Positions 17,850 through 28,593 of a stretch of DNA of 64,000 nucleotides are shown piece after piece. Each line of letters begins with the position of its first letter. Position 1 is the stretch's first letter. The stretch comes from Nocardia australiensis (GTDB lineage Bacteria; Actinomycetota; Actinomycetes; Mycobacteriales; Mycobacteriaceae), in NCBI RefSeq assembly GCF_020733705.1, contig NZ_JAJFZM010000017.1:1-64000 (forward strand), in the 5' to 3' direction. Under the pieces are notes generated by a model. It was not told the origin of the DNA. It saw nothing but the letters and a program-made list of their open reading frames with translations, and ran no database searches. Position numbers and translations under genes: made by a program.

Positions 17850-18569
17850 TCAGCCCGCGAAGGTATAGAGCTCGAAGCCGACGGCATGTGCGGCGGGGAA
17901 TCCGTCTTGCGGGCCAGTGGCCTGCTCGACGATGGCGCGCACCTGGTCGGCAACCGGTTCGGAACGGAGAACCTCCAGGTAACGGCGGTGTTCGGCCAGG
18001 GATGCCGCGGCCCGGTCGACGGTGCCCGTGACGTCGACGGCGTGTGTCACGGTTGGGCCGACCACAGCTGCCCAGCGCACCGACCACGGTGGGAGATCGG
18101 TGAGTTCGGGGAAGATCCACTCGTTGCCCGCATCGGAGATGGCGTCGAGACCGGCTCGCCCGACCGCGCGATGGTCGGCGCTGTTGACGTAGCCGGGTGC
18201 CCAGGTATCGCCGAAGTTGAACAGCACCACCAACTCCGGCCGATGACGCCGGATCGCGGCGGCAAGATCACGGCGCAATGCCAGGTTCCCCTCTATTCGA
18301 CCATCCGGGTGGCCGAGGAACTCCACCTGATGTACGCCGACGATCTTGGCAGACGCGATTTCTTCGGCCTCACGCAATGGCCCCGCTGTCACGGGCGGTA
18401 TCCCGGCAATCCCAGCCTCACCGCTGGTGACCAGAACGTAGCGAACGTCCTTCCCCTGATCGGTCCACCGCGCGACGGCCGCGGCAGCGCCGTATTCGAT
18501 GTCGTCTGGGTGTGCGGCGATCACCAGCCCGCGCTGCCAGTCCTCAGGTAGCTGCTCCACAAGAGCCAT
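17850..18569 (-). CDS. PIG-L family deacetylase
   Basis: 239 residues, a zinc-dependent de-N-acetylase fold of the MshB/LmbE group. The metal/catalytic motif AHPDDIEYG is at about 19-27. The third ligand His is likely in NSADHRAVG. It lacks obvious signals and should be cytoplasmic. Relatives deacetylate GlcNAc-type or mycothiol-related substrates; this one cannot be assigned. It lies downstream of the psp locus on the same strand. Confidence 0.88.
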   Translation of the reverse strand: MALVEQLPEDWQRGLVIAAHPDDIEYGAAAAVARWTDQGKDVRYVLVTSGEAGIAGIPPVTAGPLREAEEIASAKIVGVHQVEFLGHPDGRIEGNLALRRDLAAAIRRHRPELVVLFNFGDTWAPGYVNSADHRAVGRAGLDAISDAGNEWIFPELTDLPPWSVRWAAVVGPTVTHAVDVTGTVDRAAASLAEHRRYLEVLRSEPVADQVRAIVEQATGPQDGFPAAHAVGFELYTFAG

Positions 18570-18725
18570 TCAAACACTCTGCGCGATCGCGACGACCTAT
18601 GTCTGCCGAAACCACATGGGCGCGCACCGAACCTGGTTGCGCGCCCTGTTCACGCCCCCGTGATTGCCGTTCCTGGTACTTACCGCTTGTCCACCGACAT
18701 CGTGGGCACCCGCGAACAGGCGGGG

Positions 18726-18899
18726 CTACAACTTGGTGACGGAGGACTTGTCCGAGCCCGACACCGCCTTGTACAGCAGGTACAGACCGAACACCACGGC
18801 GCTGATCAGAAGAATGGGGAACAGCCCCTTGATGAGTGCGCCGATGATGGCGAGCGCGATCCAGACGACCGCTACGACACCGATAATCTTCCACAACAT
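18726..18899 (-). CDS. Small membrane protein at the psp locus
   Basis: 57 residues. The ATG at 18,899 has GGAGG at good spacing. Two hydrophobic segments (IIGVVAVVWIALAIIGALI, LFPILLISAVVFGLYLLY) are followed by a short polar tail SGSDKSSVTKL. It sits where M. tuberculosis has Rv2742c (PspN) after pspM, but is much smaller and unrelated in appearance. It probably shares the envelope-stress context. Confidence 0.7.
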   Translation of the reverse strand: MLWKIIGVVAVVWIALAIIGALIKGLFPILLISAVVFGLYLLYKAVSGSDKSSVTKL

Positions 18900-19008
18900 G
18901 CCAGCCTCCAGAGGGTCTAGGGCGAACCGCCACTCGACGATCCGACTTCTCCATCGTGGCAGCACAAAAGGCGAAAATCACCAGGTCACCACCAATATCG
19001 GGGAAAGA

Positions 19009-19914
19009 TCAGGGTAGACCCCGAGGCGCTCGAGCACCGGTCACCTGATGGTCGGCGACCTCGGTGAGCGCCTGCGCCCAGCCGTCGAGTCGATCCGCGG
19101 CGTGGCGCAGGTCCGATACGATCATGTCGAAATCGTGTCGCAGCACAATGGTTTCGGGTACTGCGAGGATTCGCCCGGCGGCCGCGACTACCTGCTCGTA
19201 TTCGACGACCCCCGAATCGAGGCGAGTGAGGGCCAACCCGACATTGCCGGAAATTCCTGCCGTCGCGTCGGAGGTCGTTGCGCCCATCATCCCGAGCGCG
19301 TGCTCCATCGCGGTGATGTCGGCGGCCAGCGCGTGCAGGGCGGCGGCACCCGATTCCGCGGTTTCCATCATGTCGGCCAATTCGTCGTCGGGAAGCCGCT
19401 TCGATCGGGCGATCTGTGCGGTCAATCCGTGCATGGCCCGCTCCGCGTGGATCAGCCTGCCGATCGATGCCCGGGCGCGCGACCACAGCGGGGGTTGTCT
19501 ACTCGGCACGAAGCTCGCGTGTGGCAATGGCGAACTCCGCAATCTCAAATAGCGGCGGGCGCTCAGCGCGGTTCCCGTGACGAGGGCGACGGCGCCCCCT
19601 CCGACCACGATGACCGCCCAGGCGGGGGCGGCGATAATGGCGAGTCCGACGGTTCCCGCCGTCGTAATTCCGGACGCGGTGCCGAGTTGGAAGCTACGTC
19701 GGCGCGCCCGGCGGCGCTTGCGTAACTCGCGTTCTCTCGGGTCTGCCCAGCGTCGCACCGCCGACAACGCATGTTCACCGGCCTCGCGCAGATTGTCCGG
19801 AAGACTACCGGGCGGCACGATCGCGGACTGGGCGCGTACGACAACTCGACGGCCCAACCGCTCGGCGGCCGGTTTTGCACGAAGCTGCCGCTCGTGGAGT
19901 TGCTTTCGACTCAC
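19009..19914 (-). CDS. pspM: Phage-shock envelope-stress protein PspM
   Basis: 301 residues, the Rv2743c counterpart. A basic N-terminus (~65-80: ERELRKRRRARRRSF) is followed by a hydrophobic pair (TVGLAIIAAPAWAVIVVGGG AVALVTG) and a helical C-terminal half with heptad-like Leu/Ala pattern. In mycobacteria PspM is a membrane partner linking PspA and ClgR. Its place directly after pspA on the same strand supports that role. Confidence 0.8.
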   Translation of the reverse strand: MSRKQLHERQLRAKPAAERLGRRVVVRAQSAIVPPGSLPDNLREAGEHALSAVRRWADPRERELRKRRRARRRSFQLGTASGITTAGTVGLAIIAAPAWAVIVVGGGAVALVTGTALSARRYLRLRSSPLPHASFVPSRQPPLWSRARASIGRLIHAERAMHGLTAQIARSKRLPDDELADMMETAESGAAALHALAADITAMEHALGMMGATTSDATAGISGNVGLALTRLDSGVVEYEQVVAAAGRILAVPETIVLRHDFDMIVSDLRHAADRLDGWAQALTEVADHQVTGARAPRGLP

Positions 19915-19951
19915 GGCTGCTCTCCCACCGAACCCGTTCTCACCCTCGCGG

Positions 19952-20782
19952 CTACTGCTGCGCGGTCTGCCCCTTGTTGATCTGCGGCTGTGCGGGATTC
20001 ACCTGTGCCTGGGCCGGATTGACCGCCGGTGCGCCGGTGCCGCCCGCGGGCAGCGCGTCGCCGCGCATCGACGCACGGATCTGTTCGAGCTTGCTGTGCC
20101 CGGCCATCTGGATGCTGGCCTGCTGCACCTCGAGCATCCGTCCCTGCACCGAGTTCTGGGCGAGTTCGGCGGAGCCGAGCGCATTGGCGTAGCGGCGCTC
20201 GATCTTGTCACGCACGGCGTCGAGGCTCGGCGTGGAACCGGGGGCCGACAGCGTCGAGTCCATCTGCTGCAGCGAGGCCGAAACCTGCTCCTGCATCTTT
20301 GCCTGCTCGAGCTGGCTGAGCAGTTTCGTGCGCTCGGCAACCTTCTGCTGCAACAGCATCGCGTTCTGCTCGACCGCCTTCTTGGCCTGCGCGGCCGCCT
20401 GCAGGGACTGGTCGTGCAGGACCTTCAGATCCTCGACGGACTGTTCGGCGGTGACCAGTTGGGCGGCGAACGCCTCGGCCGCGTTGGTGTACTGGATCGC
20501 CTTTTCGGTGTCGTTCGCGGTGGCGGCCTGGTCGGCGAGGGTCACCGCCTGGCGCGCGTTGGCATTGAGCTTCTCGACCTCGTCGAGCTGACGGTTGAGC
20601 TTCATCTCCAGCTGACGCTGATTGCCGATGACCGATGCGGCCTGCTGCGACAGGGCCTGATGCTGGCGCTGAGCTTCCTCGATAGCCTGCTGAATCTGGA
20701 TCTTCGGATCCGCATGCTCCTCGATCTTCGAATCGAAGAGGGCCATCAGGTACTTCCAGCCCTTCACGAACGGATTAGCCAT
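19952..20782 (-). CDS. pspA: Phage-shock protein A (35 kDa antigen)
   Basis: 276 residues from the ATG at 20,782 (MANPFVKGWKYLMALFDSKI). PspA/IM30 family: an amphipathic N-terminal helix binds stressed membrane, then long coiled coils (~25-220) rich in Glu/Gln/Ala/Lys form oligomers. The C-terminal ~40 residues are Pro/Gln/Ala-rich with NPAQ repeats. It lies in the clgR-pspA-pspM order of mycobacteria, where PspA maintains the envelope and sequesters ClgR. Confidence 0.93.
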   Translation of the reverse strand: MANPFVKGWKYLMALFDSKIEEHADPKIQIQQAIEEAQRQHQALSQQAASVIGNQRQLEMKLNRQLDEVEKLNANARQAVTLADQAATANDTEKAIQYTNAAEAFAAQLVTAEQSVEDLKVLHDQSLQAAAQAKKAVEQNAMLLQQKVAERTKLLSQLEQAKMQEQVSASLQQMDSTLSAPGSTPSLDAVRDKIERRYANALGSAELAQNSVQGRMLEVQQASIQMAGHSKLEQIRASMRGDALPAGGTGAPAVNPAQAQVNPAQPQINKGQTAQQ

Positions 20783-20978
20783 CGATTGATCCCGCCTCCA
20801 TCTGATGTGCCGCGTTGCCACGACTGTAGTGCGCGACCGTCACGCACCCGATATGTGCCTATCCTCCACCATGTGGCACCCAGCCGGGCGGACCCGGCCT
20901 TCCGACGCCTAGGGAGAATCTATCCGTTCTCGGCACCGGTCCGCAGCGTTGCCGGCGGCTGCCACCACTGCTCGTGCG

Positions 20979-21440
20979 TCACATGCCCTTCACCAGAACC
21001 AGCATGTCGGATTTCGGCGCCGGAATGACGATCCGCGTGTCCTGCGCGATGTGCGGCGGCGAACCGGCTCCGGCCACCGACATGGCGGCGGTCGCGGGTG
21101 CCGACGCGGACGCCGGTGCCAGCGCGGGCTCGTCGGGCTCGACCGCGGCGGTCTGCTCGGTCTCCGGCGTAGCGGCGGCGTGGGCGGACTCGCGAGCGGG
21201 CACCCCGTTAGCGCCCGCCATGATCGTGCTCACATCCCAGAGCACCCTCGACAGCGGCACATCCAGGGCGGCGCAGATGGCGGCCAGCAGTTCGCTGGAT
21301 GCCTCCTTGCGACCGCGTTCGACCTCCGACAGATAGCCGAGACTCACCCGCGCCGAGGTGGAGACCTCACGCAAAGTCCGATTCTGGGCGAGACGAGCAC
21401 GCCGCAGACTGTCCCCGATCGCCTCTCGCAGCAGCGTCAT
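20979..21440 (-). CDS. clgR: Transcriptional regulator ClgR
   Basis: 153 residues from the ATG at 21,440, preceded by GGAGAACGAG. An XRE-type helix-turn-helix is at ~5-65 (RTLREVSTSARVSLGYLSEV ERGRKEASSELL). It is followed by an Ala/Pro/Glu-rich linker and a conserved short C-terminus SDMLVLVKGM. In actinobacteria ClgR activates clp protease genes and, in mycobacteria, the psp operon it heads. A sigma-E-like promoter lies upstream. Confidence 0.92.
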   Translation of the reverse strand: MTLLREAIGDSLRRARLAQNRTLREVSTSARVSLGYLSEVERGRKEASSELLAAICAALDVPLSRVLWDVSTIMAGANGVPARESAHAAATPETEQTAAVEPDEPALAPASASAPATAAMSVAGAGSPPHIAQDTRIVIPAPKSDMLVLVKGM

Positions 21441-21516
21441 CTCGTTCTCCTTCGCTCCATGGCAGCGGGCCATACGCGGCGCGGTCGAGCACTGCGCATG
21501 CCGTCCTTTCTGACAC

Positions 21517-21543
21517 AACGTCGAACGCCTGCCGGTTGGTTCC
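21517..21543 (-). promoter_or_regulatory. Candidate sigma-E-type promoter of clgR
   Basis: On the minus strand GGAAC, 18 bases, CGTT, placing a start about 70 bases before clgR. Mycobacterial clgR is known to be driven by SigE, whose promoters have GGAAC and GTT boxes. The spacing is at the long end of what I would expect. Confidence 0.4.
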
Positions 21544-21545
21544 CG

Positions 21546-22061
21546 TCACAGCGAACTTCGATTACCCCGCAGATCCCGCAGTAACTCCCGGATAGCCGTG
21601 TGCGTCGCACCGATTCTGATACTCCACCGGTCACCGTGGAGTTTCAAACGGACCACCTCTGTGTGCCCGGGACCGGCCAGCCCGAGAAAGACGGTGCCGA
21701 CGGGATGGCCGTCCTGTTCGTCCGGCCCGGCGACGCCGGTCAGCCCGACACCCCAGTCCGCGCAGCATCTGATCCGCGCACCTACGGCCAACTGCTCGGC
21801 CGTGCCTGCCGCGACGGGACCGTGGGCCGCGAGCAATTCGTCACTGACACCGGCCAGGGTGTGTTTGAGATCGGTGGCGTACACCACCAAACCGCCGCGC
21901 AGCACCACGCTGGCGCCCGGCACTCCGGCGATGGCCGCGGCGAGCAGACCCGCAGTGAGGGATTCCGCCGTCGCGACGGTCTGCCCGGCGGCGGCGAGCG
22001 CCCGCACCAACTCGGCGGCGGGCGCGCCAGCGATCAGCGGATCGGTCATGACCACGCCCAT
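21546..22061 (-). CDS. CinA-family nicotinamide-nucleotide amidohydrolase
   Basis: 171 residues, the stand-alone C-terminal CinA domain (PncC type), which deamidates NMN to NaMN. Conserved parts are ATAESLTAGLLAAAIAGVPG, VVYATDLKHTLAGV and the C-terminal GLTGVAGPDEQDGHPVGTVF. Two in-frame ATGs (22,061 and 22,049) are possible; the first has GGAG upstream. It lies 40 bases after pgsA, likely in one operon. Confidence 0.88.
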   Translation of the reverse strand: MGVVMTDPLIAGAPAAELVRALAAAGQTVATAESLTAGLLAAAIAGVPGASVVLRGGLVVYATDLKHTLAGVSDELLAAHGPVAAGTAEQLAVGARIRCCADWGVGLTGVAGPDEQDGHPVGTVFLGLAGPGHTEVVRLKLHGDRWSIRIGATHTAIRELLRDLRGNRSSL

Positions 22062-22101
22062 AAGACTCCGGCATGATCGAGGACCGCGCCGACGTACTCG
22101 T

Positions 22102-22761
22102 TCATGCCCCGCGTGCGCGACCGGACGAGCCAGCGAACCAGACCCTGGCCGCCTGCCCCACGTAGTCGAGCCCGGTGAGTACCGTCAGCGCGACAGCCAC
22201 ATACATCAAAACCATTCCCGCAGTAGCGAATCCACCGGCCAGCGGCAACAGCAGCACCGCGATGGCGACGGACTGCACCAGCGTCTTCAACTTGCCACCA
22301 TGCCCGGCCGGGATGACGCCACGGCGCACCACCGCGAGCCGCAACAGGGTGACCCCGATCTCGCGACCACAGATTACGATCGTTATCCACCACGCCAGGT
22401 CACCGAGTACCGAGAGCCCGATCACCGCCGAACCGATCAGCGCCTTGTCCGCGATGGGATCGGCGAGCTTGCCGAAATCGGTGACCAGTCCGTATTTGCG
22501 AGCTAATTGCCCGTCGAAGCGATCGGTGATTGCGGCGATACCGAACAGTGCGGCCGCAGTGATCCGCCAACCGGTCTGGTGACCGCCGTCTGCGAACAAT
22601 GCGAGCACGAACAACGGCACGAGCGCGATCCGCATCATCGTCAGCACGTTCGCGATATTCATCAGCGGAACCACCGGCTCAACCGGCGCGGGTACGAACC
22701 CGGAGTGCGCCGGACTCGGCTCGGTCCAACGGCGATCTATTTCGTCGGGTTGCACGCTCAT
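22102..22761 (-). CDS. pgsA: CDP-diacylglycerol-glycerol-3-phosphate 3-phosphatidyltransferase
   Basis: 219 residues from the ATG at 22,761. It makes phosphatidylglycerophosphate in the membrane. The CDP-alcohol transferase motif appears as DRFDGQLARKYGLVTDFGKL followed by ADPIADK (D-x2-DG-x2-AR-x8-G-x3-D-x3-D with normal spacing). Several transmembrane helices surround it. Corresponds to pgsA3 (Rv2746c), also next to clgR in M. tuberculosis. Confidence 0.9.
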   Translation of the reverse strand: MSVQPDEIDRRWTEPSPAHSGFVPAPVEPVVPLMNIANVLTMMRIALVPLFVLALFADGGHQTGWRITAAALFGIAAITDRFDGQLARKYGLVTDFGKLADPIADKALIGSAVIGLSVLGDLAWWITIVICGREIGVTLLRLAVVRRGVIPAGHGGKLKTLVQSVAIAVLLLPLAGGFATAGMVLMYVAVALTVLTGLDYVGQAARVWFAGSSGRARGA

Positions 22762-22952
22762 ACCCCTGCCCCACCGGGGGCAGCGCACGAGAACATGGCT
22801 CGCGCACGAGGCTCGAGCGGTGACAAGATCCGCTCGCTCATGGGCCGCGTCCACGCTCGGTCACGCCGCTCCGCGCGAAGCGGTGAGCGGAGCGATCGGA
22901 TGTGCGGCACACCCCCAGCCTATCGGTAACCGGGCCGACTACTGTGCACCCC

Positions 22953-23519
22953 ATGACCTCTCGGGGACCACTAGGTGGTTCGACCAGCGACGCGCATCCG
23001 GGCGCGGCACCTGCCGCACATAATTCCCTACCCACTGTGCGTCGTGCTCGAACCTCCGATGTGCCCGATATCAAACTTCTCGTCGATGCTTACGCCGGCC
23101 GGATCCTGCTGGAAAAGAACCTGGTCACGTTGTACGAGGCGGTACAGGAATTCTGGGTCGCCGAACTCGACGGCCGGGTGATCGGCTGCGGCGCGCTACA
23201 TGTCCTGTGGGCGGATCTCGGCGAGGTACGCACGGTGGCGGTGCATCCCGACGTGAAGGGACACGGCATAGGAAAGCTCATCGTGCAACGGCTGATCACG
23301 GTGGCCAGGGAACTGGAACTGAGCCGGGTATTCGTGCTGACCTTCGAGGTCGACTTCTTTTCCAGGCACGGCTTCGTGGAGATCGATGGCACACCGGTGA
23401 CCGCCGAGGTATATGCCGAGATGTGCCGGTCCTATGACACCGGTGTCGCCGAATTCCTCGACCTCAGCTTCGTGAAACCCAACACCCTCGGCAACACTCG
23501 AATGCTGCTGAATCTCTGA
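22953..23519 (+). CDS. argA: Amino-acid N-acetyltransferase (N-acetylglutamate synthase)
   Basis: 188 residues; start ATG 22,953. A single GNAT domain without the kinase-like domain of classical ArgA, matching the short actinobacterial enzyme (Rv2747). Acetyl-CoA loop VHPDVKGHGIGKLIVQRL; C-terminal LDLSFVKPNTLGNTRMLLNL is characteristic. It catalyses the first committed step of arginine synthesis. It is transcribed divergently from pgsA. Confidence 0.9.
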   Translation: MTSRGPLGGSTSDAHPGAAPAAHNSLPTVRRARTSDVPDIKLLVDAYAGRILLEKNLVTLYEAVQEFWVAELDGRVIGCGALHVLWADLGEVRTVAVHPDVKGHGIGKLIVQRLITVARELELSRVFVLTFEVDFFSRHGFVEIDGTPVTAEVYAEMCRSYDTGVAEFLDLSFVKPNTLGNTRMLLNL

Positions 23520-23535
23520 CAGGAAGCGATCCACC

Positions 23536-23820
23536 GTGCCGATCTTCGCCGTTCACTACACCTACTCCGAGGCCACGGTCCCCGGCCGCGACACCTGTCG
23601 CCCCGAGCATCGGGCCTGGCTGTCGGGCCACCTCGAGGCAGGCAATCTACTCAGCAGCGGGCCGTACCCGGATGGTTCGGGCGCATTGCTGCTGTTCCAG
23701 GCTCCCGACGCGGCCGCGCTCGTGAACACGCTGGCCGAGGATCCCTTCGCGCGCGAGAAACTGATCGATGCCGTCCGTGCCGTCGAATGGCTCCCGGTGA
23801 TGGGCACGTTCACGTCCTGA
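23536..23820 (+). CDS. YciI family protein
   Basis: 94 residues, GTG start 16 bases after the N-acetylglutamate synthase gene, probably co-transcribed. The ferredoxin-like YciI fold shows as an N-terminal strand FAVHYTYS, a conserved His in PEHRAWLSGHLEAGNLLSSG and Asp in GPYPDGSGALLLF. Members are small dehydratase-like or unknown-function proteins. Specific role not known. Confidence 0.82.
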   Translation: MPIFAVHYTYSEATVPGRDTCRPEHRAWLSGHLEAGNLLSSGPYPDGSGALLLFQAPDAAALVNTLAEDPFAREKLIDAVRAVEWLPVMGTFTS

Positions 23821-23897
23821 TCGACCGGCCTGATCTGCTCGGCCGCGACCGTTGGCGTCGTCCTGTATGGCGATGTCAACGGTCGCGGTTCGTTGGA

Positions 23898-24908
23898 CTA
23901 TTGGCCGCCACCGGGATGGCTGTCGACCTGACTACCCGCCGTGCCTCGGGTTTTGACGAGACTCGCCACCGTCGCGACGATCAGAATTCCGAGGATGACA
24001 CCGAGCGATGTCGGCGTGGAAATCTCCGGGACACTCACATGCTCGCCACCATTGATGAACGGCAGCGTGTTCTCGTGCAACGCGTGCAGGACCAGTTTGA
24101 CGCCGATGAACGCGAGAATCGCCGACAATCCGTAGGACAGATAGACCAGACGCTCCAGCAAACCACCGATCAAGAAGAACAGCTGGCGTAATCCCATGAG
24201 CGCGAACGCGTTCGCGGTGAAAACGAGGTAGGGCTCGCTGGTGAGACCGTAGATGGCCGGAATCGAATCCAGGGCGAACAGCAGGTCGGCGAAACCGATC
24301 GCCAGCAGCGCCAGCAACAGCGGCGTGACCACCTTTCGCCCATCGACGCTGGTGATCAACTTGTCGCCGTCGAAACTGTCGGTGGTCGGCAGCACCCGCT
24401 TGGCCAGCGCGACGATCCGGCTGTCGCGTTTCTCTTCGTGCTCGACCTCGTGACCGCTCTCGCGCAGCAGACCGAAGGCCGTGTACACGAGAAATAGGCC
24501 GAACAGATAGAACACCCAGCTGAACGCGCTGATCGCCGCGGCACCGACCGCGATGAAGATGCCACGCATCACCAGGGCGAGCACGATGCCGATCAACAGG
24601 ACCTTCTGCTGGTATATCCGCGGCACCGCGAAGGTCGACATGATTATTACGAAGATGAACAGGTTGTCCACCGAGAGCGCTTTCTCGGTGACGAAGCCCG
24701 CGTAATACTCGCCCGCGAAAGTCGAACCCCATCGCCAGGCAACGAACCCACCGAAGAGCAGCGCGATCCCGATGTACACCGCCGACCAGCTTCCGGATTC
24801 CTTGAAGCTCGGATCGTGCGGTGTGCGGACGTGTGCGAAGAAGTCGAAGACGAACAGCCCGAGGATCACGACAATCGTGATCACCCATTCGAGTGCGGTT
24901 ACATCCAT
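23898..24908 (-). CDS. TerC family membrane protein
   Basis: 336 residues from the ATG at 24,908. About seven to nine transmembrane helices, with conserved acidic residues inside membrane segments typical of TerC/Alx (EKALSVDNLFIFVIIMSTF and FADLLFALDSIPAIYGLT). Members are linked to tellurite resistance and manganese or calcium export. I see no yybP-ykoY-type riboswitch upstream. The C-terminus is a short Gly/Gln-rich tail. Confidence 0.88.
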   Translation of the reverse strand: MDVTALEWVITIVVILGLFVFDFFAHVRTPHDPSFKESGSWSAVYIGIALLFGGFVAWRWGSTFAGEYYAGFVTEKALSVDNLFIFVIIMSTFAVPRIYQQKVLLIGIVLALVMRGIFIAVGAAAISAFSWVFYLFGLFLVYTAFGLLRESGHEVEHEEKRDSRIVALAKRVLPTTDSFDGDKLITSVDGRKVVTPLLLALLAIGFADLLFALDSIPAIYGLTSEPYLVFTANAFALMGLRQLFFLIGGLLERLVYLSYGLSAILAFIGVKLVLHALHENTLPFINGGEHVSVPEISTPTSLGVILGILIVATVASLVKTRGTAGSQVDSHPGGGQ

Positions 24909-25427
24909 GCGGCGGGCCGATCGACGGGGAATGTCATGACAACCAGCATGCCCGATTTGCCCCATTTTTGTCGGCTTGCGGAGCAGTTGCTGTCGATAAT
25001 TTCACATGCGGCCACCGCAATACGCGCGCGACAGTGGCCGGCGTGACCGACGCGGCAAGAACTGATCTCAACTGCTACAACAAGACTCGTCGCCACCGGC
25101 CTCGTAACCATCCGACCGGCGCCGCACCGGTCGGCCACCGGGCAAAAAGGTTTCCCACGTCGCGTCCGGATGCTAGCGTCGACGACGACGTAACAGGGAC
25201 ACACAGAAAGGCGTAGGCAGATGATCATGCAGATCCGACAGCGGGACTTGCTCGATGGTGCGCGCCGCGCCTGTGCCCGACTATCGATCCGGACCGAGCG
25301 CCGGTCGATGCGCGTCCGGAGCGGCCCCTGAGGTCTCGATTTCGAGCAGACCTGCAAGGGGTCATTCCGCGGCACAGGCCAAGGGATGCCCCCTTTTTCG
25401 TGCCACCACAATTTCACAGCGACGATT
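24909..25427. other. Intergenic region upstream of the tRNA row
   Basis: 519 bases between terC and tRNA-Tyr. A 36-codon frame (25,221-25,331, +; MIMQIRQRDLLDGARRACAR) has AAAGG upstream and could be a leader peptide, but nothing supports it further. From about 25,357 GGGG and CCCC blocks end in TTTTT near 25,398, a possible rho-independent terminator. Otherwise nothing recognised. Confidence 0.45.
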
Positions 25428-25511
25428 GGCAGTATGCCCGCGCGGCCGAGGAGACCTGACTGTAAATCAGGTGCGTTCACGCCATCGGAGGTTCGAATCC
25501 TCCTACTGCCA
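25428..25511 (+). tRNA. tRNA-Tyr (GTA)
   Basis: The 7-bp acceptor GGCAGTA/TACTGCC is complete. The anticodon stem CCTGA/TCAGG encloses GTA (25,462-25,464). The variable arm GCG-TTCA-CGC is class II as expected for Tyr. The T-arm GGAGG-TTCGAAT-CCTCC is perfect. CCA is not encoded. All arms pair, so this should be functional. Confidence 0.88.
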
Positions 25512-25523
25512 CGAAGTTTTCGG

Positions 25524-25597
25524 GCCCGCGTAGCTCAGCGGAATAGAGCGGCGTCCTCCGACGGCGCGGGCCGGTGGTTCGATCCCACCCACGGGCA
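25524..25597 (+). tRNA. tRNA-Arg (CCG), slightly irregular
   Basis: Begins 12 bases after tRNA-Tyr. Acceptor GCCCGCG against CACGGGC has one C-A mismatch (position 6-67). D-stem GCTC/GAGC is intact. Anticodon stem GCGTC/GGCGC (one T-G) holds CTCCGAC with anticodon CCG at 25,558-25,560. T-arm GGTGG-TTCGATC-CCACC is perfect. Confidence 0.65.
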
Positions 25598-25608
25598 CCG
25601 AAAACTCA

Positions 25609-25682
25609 TCCCTCGTAGCCCAATCGGAAGAGGCACCGTCCCTAGAAGTCGGCCAGTGCGAGTTCGAATCTCGCCGAGGGAA
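25609..25682 (+). tRNA. tRNA-like gene with aberrant anticodon arm
   Basis: Acceptor TCCCTCG/CGAGGGA and T-arm GCGAG-TTCGAAT-CTCGC are perfect, and CCA is encoded at 25,683-25,685. The anticodon stem CCGTC/GTCGG has a T-T mismatch. The loop CCTAGAA has C in place of the invariant T33; the nominal anticodon is TAG, yet it has no long variable arm as a Leu tRNA would. Either a decaying gene or a specialised tRNA; identity unassigned. Confidence 0.5.
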
Positions 25683-25709
25683 CCAGTCCGCGCCGCGACG
25701 CGGACGCAT

Positions 25710-25781
25710 GCGTTCGTAGCTCAATTGGACAGAGCACCGGAATACGAATCCGGTGGTTGGGGGCAAGTCCTCGCGAGCGCA
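25710..25781 (+). tRNA. tRNA-Arg (ACG)-like, defective T-loop
   Basis: Acceptor GCGTTCG/CGAGCGC pairs (one T-G). D-stem GCTC/GAGC and anticodon stem CCGGA/TCCGG are perfect; the loop ATACGAA gives anticodon ACG. The T-region is abnormal: the loop reads GGCAAGT instead of TTCAAGT and the T-stem barely pairs. Loss of T54/T55 suggests a degenerate gene. Its sequence resembles tRNA-Arg(ACG) otherwise. Confidence 0.5.
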
Positions 25782-25807
25782 CCGATGGAGTGTGGTGTAG
25801 TCGGCAC

Positions 25808-28396
<2,589 letters not shown>

Positions 28397-28593
28397 GGAC
28401 TCAGGCTAGCCGCAATCGCACCATCCAGACCATCAGCAACACTGGTATCGCTCGTCTCAACCGTGCAGAATTGGACGGAATCCCAGGTGGCGCACGCCGC
28501 CGTACGGACACATTTTCCCACCACGCCGCGCCAAGGATCGGGCCGGAAGCACCGATCCCGGTGCCTTTTCCCGTGTTCGACGACGACCGGCGT

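Noticed and set aside
19577..21028. A 483-codon plus-strand frame covering pspM and pspA
   Set aside because: It lies entirely opposite two well-supported genes. Its Arg/Leu-rich composition is what GC-rich antisense frames produce, and it matches no family.
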